Source of the DNA: Prochlorococcus sp. AG-363-A03
GTDB taxonomy: Bacteria; Cyanobacteriota; Cyanobacteriia; PCC-6307; Cyanobiaceae
Length of the DNA: 64,000 nt
Direction: 5' to 3'
NCBI GenBank assembly: GCA_003280445.1
Contig: QCEW01000001.1
Span: 1-64,000 of the forward strand
In this document: positions 58,469 through 64,000 of the stretch, piece by piece
Numbering within the stretch: the first letter of the stretch is position 1
Layout: every line of letters starts with the position of its first letter
Position numbers and translations under genes: made by a program
Notes under the pieces: model-generated
Databases searched by the model: none
Seen by the model: only the letters and a program-made list of their open reading frames with translations
What the model was told of the DNA's origin: nothing

Positions 58469-59746
58469 TTAACTTAAAAGTTTTTTTTCTTCTAGAAGAT
58501 TAATAATTTCTTGGCAAAATTTTTTTGTTGCGCCTTTTTCCCCTCTTAGTGCTTGAAGATCTTCTTTTTGACCAGAAAGTCTTGATGGCGAATTTAGCCA
58601 ATCAATAGTTTCTTTTGCTATTTGTGCTGTGGTGATGTGACCGATTCTTTCAGGTACAATCATTTTTTTTGCAGATATATTTGGCCAAGCCATAAATCTT
58701 CTTTTTTTCAGTTTCACAAAGCTAATTATCAATCCGAAGCACCATTTTAAAATTGGTAATCTAGCAATTAAACCTACTAATCCATCCCATGCCTCCATAA
58801 CTAAAATATGTTGTGTAGGTACAATAACTATCATCGGAATATTTAATGACCCCAGCTCAGCAGTATTTGCCCCTACTGTTGTTAGTGCGATATCACACTG
58901 GCTGAGATCACTATATGCTGGATGCTTTTCTTGTACTAAAATTACTGTTGAATTATTGGTTATTAATATTCTTCTTGCTTCTTTATTGTTGGCCTCAGTA
59001 ATTGATTTGACTCCCGATTTGTATTGTTTTGAAATTGGATTTTTTCTGCTGCCAAAGTATTTAATTTCATCTATATTTGTTGTGGGAGCTAAAGGTATTA
59101 TAAAATTACAATCTGGCATTGATTTTGATATTTTATCAGCTACATCAAGAAAAAAAGGTATTCCAATTTTTAGTTTGGCGCTTTTTGAACCTGGCATGAG
59201 AGCAACCCACTTTCCAGAAGGGAGTGGATCATCAATTTTTGCGGTTTCTGTTAAGTCAGCTGTCAGATCTCCTATTACTGAGCAACGATTTTGAATACGT
59301 CTTGGTATTTTCTCAACGATACTTTCCGACATCGCGACAATACGATTATTCCAACAAGGCCATCTTGCAATCCATTCTGCATATGTCATATGTAAATATC
59401 CCAATCTTGCTGAAAGCAAAACGCTCCAAAATTGATCTCCTCCTAAAAAAATTACTAATCCCTTAGATGGCCATGAACCAAATTTTTTAGGTTTTATGAG
59501 AAGTTTCCAGAAATTTTTTGCTTTTATTATGTTTTCAAATTGAAACCATTTTTGGGCAACGAGATTTTCATTCCCAGTTGCGTTTGGGCAAGGAACTAAG
59601 ACAAGATCTAAGGAAATTGAAGATGTTTTTGCTTTAGGTCGTAGCGCAATTTGTTGATGAAGCTCTTTAGCAAGTGGCTTAACCCAAGTAGCTAGTTCAC
59701 CTGGTCCATTTGAGACAAAAATAATTGCTAAAGGATCATGACTCAT
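58469..59746 (-). CDS. LpxB-like glycosyltransferase (lipid-A-disaccharide synthase related)
   Basis: MSHDPLAIIFVSNGPGELATWVKPLAKEL...; start moved to 59746 because the longer ORF runs into tRNA-Leu. Confidence 0.75.
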   Translation of the reverse strand: MSHDPLAIIFVSNGPGELATWVKPLAKELHQQIALRPKAKTSSISLDLVLVPCPNATGNENLVAQKWFQFENIIKAKNFWKLLIKPKKFGSWPSKGLVIFLGGDQFWSVLLSARLGYLHMTYAEWIARWPCWNNRIVAMSESIVEKIPRRIQNRCSVIGDLTADLTETAKIDDPLPSGKWVALMPGSKSAKLKIGIPFFLDVADKISKSMPDCNFIIPLAPTTNIDEIKYFGSRKNPISKQYKSGVKSITEANNKEARRILITNNSTVILVQEKHPAYSDLSQCDIALTTVGANTAELGSLNIPMIVIVPTQHILVMEAWDGLVGLIARLPILKWCFGLIISFVKLKKRRFMAWPNISAKKMIVPERIGHITTAQIAKETIDWLNSPSRLSGQKEDLQALRGEKGATKKFCQEIINLLEEKKLLS

Positions 59747-59774
59747 TAATTGATGAGCATTAGTTTTTAAGAAT

Positions 59775-59855
59775 GCGGATGGCGAGACTTGAACTCGCAA
59801 GGCCGAAGCCACATGTTCCTTAGACATGCGCGTATACCAATTCCGCCACATCCGC
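59775..59855 (-). tRNA. tRNA-Leu, anticodon reads AAG by manual folding
   Basis: GCGGATGTGGCGGAATTGGTATACGCG CATGT CTAAGGA ACATG TGGCTTCGGCCTTGCGAGTTCAAGTCTCGCCATCCGC; long variable arm. Confidence 0.92.
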
Positions 59856-59980
59856 AAGTTAACTCAGTTAAGCACTAAGTAACCATAATCATAATGCTTA
59901 ACCTATTAAGCTTCTACTAATGCGTTTCTGTCTTGGGCACTAATACTGATACGATCCGCCAGAGGCCTTAATAAATTTGA

Positions 59981-61324
59981 ATGCCCATAGGCAAATTGCT
60001 GATAGCTAATCGTGGCGAAATAGCTTTAAGAATTCTCCGTAGCTGTCGTGAGATGGGAATCGCAACGGTTGCTGTTTACAGTACTGTTGATAAGAATGCG
60101 CTACATGTTCAACTGGCTGATGAGGCTGTTTGTGTTGGAGATTCCCCTAGTAGTAAGAGTTATCTAAATATTCCCAACATATTAGCTGCAGCAACATCCC
60201 GAGGAGTAGACGCTATTCATCCTGGTTATGGTTTCTTAGCTGAGAATGATCGCTTTGCAGAAATTTGCGGAGATCATGGGTTGATTTTTGTAGGTCCATC
60301 TCCTCATGCAATACGTTCAATGGGTGATAAGTCGACAGCTAAATCGACCATGCAGAAGGTTGGAGTTCCAACTGTTCCTGGAAGTGAGGGTTTGCTAGAG
60401 AGCGTTTCGGACGCTTCCCATCTTGCTAATGAAATGGGCTATCCAGTAATGATTAAAGCAACAGCAGGAGGTGGTGGAAGAGGTATGCGTTTAGTTGGAC
60501 ATGCTGATGAATTGGATAATCTTTTTAAAGCTGCACAGGGTGAAGCAGAAGCTGCATTTGGTAATCCAGGGCTATATATGGAGAAATTTATAGATCGTCC
60601 AAGGCATGTAGAGGTTCAGATTCTTGCTGATCGTTTTGGAAATGTTGTGCACCTTGGGGAGAGAGATTGCTCGATTCAAAGAAGGCATCAGAAATTATTA
60701 GAGGAATCACCAAGTCCTGCTTTAGATGATCACTTGAGATTAAAGATGGGAGAAGCAGCTGTTGCGGCTGCAAAAAGTATCAATTACGAAGGTGCTGGGA
60801 CAGTGGAATTTCTACTAGATAGGAAAGGAAACTTTTACTTTATGGAAATGAATACTCGAATACAAGTCGAGCATCCTGTAACGGAATTAGTTACAGGTAT
60901 GGATCTAATTTCAGAACAATTACGTATTGCAGGAGGAGAAAAATTAATATTTACTCAATCAGAGATCAAGCTTGAAGGACATGCAATTGAATGCAGAATC
61001 AACGCTGAAGACCCTAGTCATAATTTCAGGCCGTCACCAGGCAAAATTACAGGTTGGTTGCCTCCTGGTGGCCCTGGCGTCAGGGTAGATAGCCATGTTT
61101 ATACCGGTTACGACATACCTCCTTTTTATGATTCTCTAATAGGAAAATTAATTGTTTGGGGAAGAGATAGAGAAGCTGCACTTAAACGCATGGAAAGAGC
61201 TTTAAACGAATGTGCAGTCACAGGTATTACAACTACTATTGACTTCCATTTGGAATTACTAAAAAGAAAAGAATTTAAAAAAGGTGATGTTCATACAAAG
61301 TTTGTTGAACAAGAAATGTTGTAA
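59981..61324 (+). CDS. accC: acetyl-CoA carboxylase, biotin carboxylase subunit
   Basis: [51 protein letters not shown]. Confidence 0.97.
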   Translation: MPIGKLLIANRGEIALRILRSCREMGIATVAVYSTVDKNALHVQLADEAVCVGDSPSSKSYLNIPNILAAATSRGVDAIHPGYGFLAENDRFAEICGDHGLIFVGPSPHAIRSMGDKSTAKSTMQKVGVPTVPGSEGLLESVSDASHLANEMGYPVMIKATAGGGGRGMRLVGHADELDNLFKAAQGEAEAAFGNPGLYMEKFIDRPRHVEVQILADRFGNVVHLGERDCSIQRRHQKLLEESPSPALDDHLRLKMGEAAVAAAKSINYEGAGTVEFLLDRKGNFYFMEMNTRIQVEHPVTELVTGMDLISEQLRIAGGEKLIFTQSEIKLEGHAIECRINAEDPSHNFRPSPGKITGWLPPGGPGVRVDSHVYTGYDIPPFYDSLIGKLIVWGRDREAALKRMERALNECAVTGITTTIDFHLELLKRKEFKKGDVHTKFVEQEML

Positions 61325-61337
61325 ATAGATTTGAAGA

Positions 61338-61649
61338 TCAAAATATAATTTGAGTTAGCAACCCTTGTTGACCAAGAAACAATTCGCGAAAAAGACTTAA
61401 AAGACCTACCCAGATAATCGGAGTAATATCTACACCTCCTATCGGAGCAACAATTTTCCTGGTAACTACCAGTACAGGTTCAGTTGGTAAGAAGATAATT
61501 GGCCAAAAACCAGTTCTTAAATCTATTTTTGGATACCAAGTTAAAATAATTCTGAGAAGGAATGCAAGGGTTAGCGAACCTATTAAAAAACCCATTAAAA
61601 AATGCAAGGTTGGAAGACTTTTAATTAACAGAGGCATCACAAAGCTCAA
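61338..61649 (-). CDS. YggT family membrane protein
   Basis: LLRIILTWYPKID...PTEPVLVVTRKIVAPIGGVDITPIIWV. Confidence 0.9.
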   Translation of the reverse strand: MSFVMPLLIKSLPTLHFLMGFLIGSLTLAFLLRIILTWYPKIDLRTGFWPIIFLPTEPVLVVTRKIVAPIGGVDITPIIWVGLLSLFRELFLGQQGLLTQIIF

Positions 61650-61724
61650 AGCATTATTGAATAGATGGTATAAATCATCTTTTATTGCGTAAGATTACTC
61701 GGTCTTGCATAAGAATTAGCTGAA

Positions 61725-61895
61725 ATGGCTTTTCATTTATTAAATTTGTTCCTAAGTGCTGGAGCTTCTAGTGAAGTTGCTACAAGTTCTGCTGTTGGAA
61801 TGATTGGGAGTTTTCTTGCCGCTGGTGCTTTGATAGTTGCACCTGCTGCTGCTGCGTTGATCTGGGTGAGTCAAAAAGATGCATTAAGTAGATAG
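61725..61895 (+). CDS. psbX: photosystem II protein PsbX
   Basis: [56 protein letters not shown]. Confidence 0.85.
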   Translation: MAFHLLNLFLSAGASSEVATSSAVGMIGSFLAAGALIVAPAAAALIWVSQKDALSR

Positions 61896-61977
61896 CCCTA
61901 GCAATCACCTATTTATGCCATAGACTGATATTAATAAGGTTGTTTTCAACCTGAAATGTTTATTTAAGAGGGCAAAC

Positions 61978-62952
61978 TTGGTCAATGCCAGTCTCAATTG
62001 GGCCAGCATTGTTGGCATAGTTCTTGCTGTATGCGGAGCTGGCTTATATTTTCTTAGATCTTTTAAGCCAGCATTGGCAAGAGATTACGATGTGTTCTTT
62101 GCCGCTATAGGACTACTATGTGGCGGAATACTTTTTTTTCAAGGATGGCGATTAGATCCCATTCTTCAGTTTGGCCAGTTTTTACTTGCGGGAACCACTG
62201 TCTTCTTTGCTTATGAAAGTGTTCGACTGAGAGGTATAGCAACTGATCAAGCAAGAAGATCTTCATATTTTGACGATGAACCTGAGTTGCCAAGATCTTC
62301 CAGAGGAGGTTTGTCTGAAGCAGGCCTTGATAGGAATTTTGATCGATTTGAGGAATCTCAACCTATCAATAGAAGATTTTCAGGTAGAGAAGATTATCAA
62401 GAAGAATATATTGATGATGATAATTACGGTAGACGTCCTTCTAGGGCTGCAATCCCTGAGCAGGCCGTAAGTAGAAGGCCTAGAAATAATAGTTCTTCAG
62501 AAATTGATTCTCGAGGAGCCGAGAGAGATAGGAGAATGGAAAGATTTAATAAGAATCCAGAATCTTCTCCAGATAGAGCCTCAAGATTTGGTGATAGGCG
62601 AACTAGCCGACAAGAAAGTAGGAGAGGAACACGTCCTTCAGCCAGTGGTCAAACATCTAATCCTAGAAGGAATGGAGCCCCTAGTCCCTCTCAAGCAACA
62701 TCCTCAAGATTAAACTCAGACAATGCAAATAGGCCATCCTCTGGATCTAGAAGGCCTTCTAAAACAAACAATAGTATTGAAGATGCTGCTTTTTCTAGTG
62801 CTGAAAAAAGTGTAAGTAGAGCTAATAGAAGACCTTCAAAGAATTCTGGTGCAGCAAACCCTGTTAATCAAAGATCATCTTCTAAAAGCTCTTATTCATC
62901 GTCCACAAGAAAGTCGAGACCAAGAGATAATAGTTCAAGATTTGATGATTAA
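61978..62952 (+). CDS. ycf66: Ycf66 family protein with Arg/Ser-rich tail (TTG start)
   Basis: NWASIVGIVLAVCGAGLYFLRSFKPALARDYDVFFAAIGLLCGGILFFQGWRLDPILQFGQ. Confidence 0.88.
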   Translation: MVNASLNWASIVGIVLAVCGAGLYFLRSFKPALARDYDVFFAAIGLLCGGILFFQGWRLDPILQFGQFLLAGTTVFFAYESVRLRGIATDQARRSSYFDDEPELPRSSRGGLSEAGLDRNFDRFEESQPINRRFSGREDYQEEYIDDDNYGRRPSRAAIPEQAVSRRPRNNSSSEIDSRGAERDRRMERFNKNPESSPDRASRFGDRRTSRQESRRGTRPSASGQTSNPRRNGAPSPSQATSSRLNSDNANRPSSGSRRPSKTNNSIEDAAFSSAEKSVSRANRRPSKNSGAANPVNQRSSSKSSYSSSTRKSRPRDNSSRFDD

Positions 62953-62962
62953 TCAAAAATCA

Positions 62963-63202
62963 TTATTTGTTAATTATTCCAGCCCATTCCAGAAAAGATA
63001 TTTTGCTAATTGCTTCAACCAGTAGAACTGCAATTAGACCAATCATTGCAAATCTTCCATTTATTCTCTCTGCATAGCCGCTCCACCCAAATTCAGGAAT
63101 ATCATTTGTGGTTGCGCTAGGTGCAACATTTTTAATTTCTGAATCAGTTTTTTCTTGTTCTATTGACTGATTATTTTGGTTTGTTTCAGTATTGGAGTTC
63201 AT
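62963..63202 (-). CDS. hli: high-light-inducible protein
   Basis: GWSGYAERINGRFAMIGLIAVLLVEAIS Hlip motif. Confidence 0.92.
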   Translation of the reverse strand: MNSNTETNQNNQSIEQEKTDSEIKNVAPSATTNDIPEFGWSGYAERINGRFAMIGLIAVLLVEAISKISFLEWAGIINK

Positions 63203-63211
63203 AGAAATAAA

Positions 63212-64000
63212 CTAGTTATCAGTAAATTTGTAACTTGCAGCGGGCAATAATCGCCAACCTTTGTTCTCCGTAATTTCAAGTACATTTTCATGATAGTTCT
63301 TTAGGGTTGGCCTATGACCAACGCTAATACATGCCATATCACGTTGGTTAAGAAGTTCATAAAGATGTTTTTCTGTATTTACGTCTAATGCACTTGTTGC
63401 TTCATCTAAAACAACATATTTAGGAGAATTGAGTAAAAGTCTCGCGAAAGCCAACCTTTGTTGCTCTCCAAGAGACAATAGCCTTTGCCAATCTTGTTTG
63501 ATATCTAGGTCAGGATATCTTTGGATAATTTGAGGTAACTTGACTTCATCTAAAACGGCTTTTAGATGATCATCACTGAATCTATTTTTATCTAATGGGT
63601 AACAAAGCTGTTCTCTCAAAGAGCCAAGAGTCATGTATGGTTTTTGCGGTATGAAAAGTAAATCACCATCTGAGGGTGTTTCTATTTCACCAGATTGGAT
63701 TGCCCATAGTCCGCTAATAGCTCGAAGTAAAGACGTTTTACCGCAGCCAGAAGGTCCTACTACAAGTAAACTTTGACCTGACTCTATACTTAAATTTAAG
63801 TTATTAATTAGGAAATTTTCTTTCCCTGGGGTTTTAATACTTACATTTTTAAGAACAATAGAATCGTTAGTTTTAATTTCTACTTTGAAGTCATCAAATT
63901 GATTATTTCTGATTTCATTCATGTTTGATTGAAATCCTTCCAGTCTGCCAATGGACGCTGAGAATCTAGCTAAAGCTTCTATTTTGTAAATAATAAAAAA
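63212..64000 (-). CDS. ABC transporter (SbmA/ABCD-like), C-terminal part, runs off window
   Basis: Frame stays open upstream of 63922 (FIIYKIEALARFSASIGRLEGFQSNMNEIRNN...); GPSGCGKTSLLRAISGLW, VVLDEATSALD. Confidence 0.85.
   Translation of the reverse strand, partial: FFIIYKIEALARFSASIGRLEGFQSNMNEIRNNQFDDFKVEIKTNDSIVLKNVSIKTPGKENFLINNLNLSIESGQSLLVVGPSGCGKTSLLRAISGLWAIQSGEIETPSDGDLLFIPQKPYMTLGSLREQLCYPLDKNRFSDDHLKAVLDEVKLPQIIQRYPDLDIKQDWQRLLSLGEQQRLAFARLLLNSPKYVVLDEATSALDVNTEKHLYELLNQRDMACISVGHRPTLKNYHENVLEITENKGWRLLPAASYKFTDN

Noticed and set aside
59747-59857. N-terminal extension of the LpxB-like ORF (MRMWRNWYTRMSKEHVAS...)
   Set aside because: It reads through the tRNA-Leu gene; ATG at 59746 is the more likely start.
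1-64000. CRISPR array, rRNA operon, transposase, integrase, restriction-modification or toxin-antitoxin locus
   Set aside because: I looked for these and found no repeat-spacer pattern or recognisable signature proteins; the only tandem repeats are the TPR-coding ones.

Overview
The window looks like a low-GC picocyanobacterial chromosome segment, most likely Prochlorococcus of a low-light/NATL-like type. That assignment is an inference from gene content, the permuted two-piece tmRNA and the small hli/psb genes; no search was run. Core housekeeping blocks lie at about 6-23 kb (mrdA/PBP2, flv1/flv3, alaS, speA, ndk, thiO, gatB, coaE, argJ) and about 50-64 kb (permuted ssrA, THUMP methyltransferase, smc, PRC-barrel protein, tRNA-Leu, accC, YggT, psbX, ycf66, hli, ABC transporter). 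They flank a low-density accessory stretch of about 23.3-43 kb full of very small ORFs and decayed sequence, with cynS, an ArfB-like GGQ protein, DUF2237, an FAD oxidoreductase and a cyclophilin-RTX-DUF4214 protein. The left end holds two tandem TPR genes with near-identical 102-bp repeats, one fused to a PRMT-like methyltransferase. The observations I rate highest are: (1) repeated degenerate copies of the argJ 3' end plus a TATACCACT direct-repeat family around cynS, suggesting an integration hotspot with no visible recombinase; (2) an exact 11-nt Yfr1 core motif (ACTCCTCACAC) in front of a strong terminator, outside any ORF I accept; (3) an inverted DUF4214 pseudogene copy broken by apparent 1-nt indels; (4) a 33-aa ORF behind a 13-nt perfect anti-SD complement; (5) a run of abutting tiny ORFs; (6) a tRNA-Leu that folds with an A34 (AAG) anticodon.
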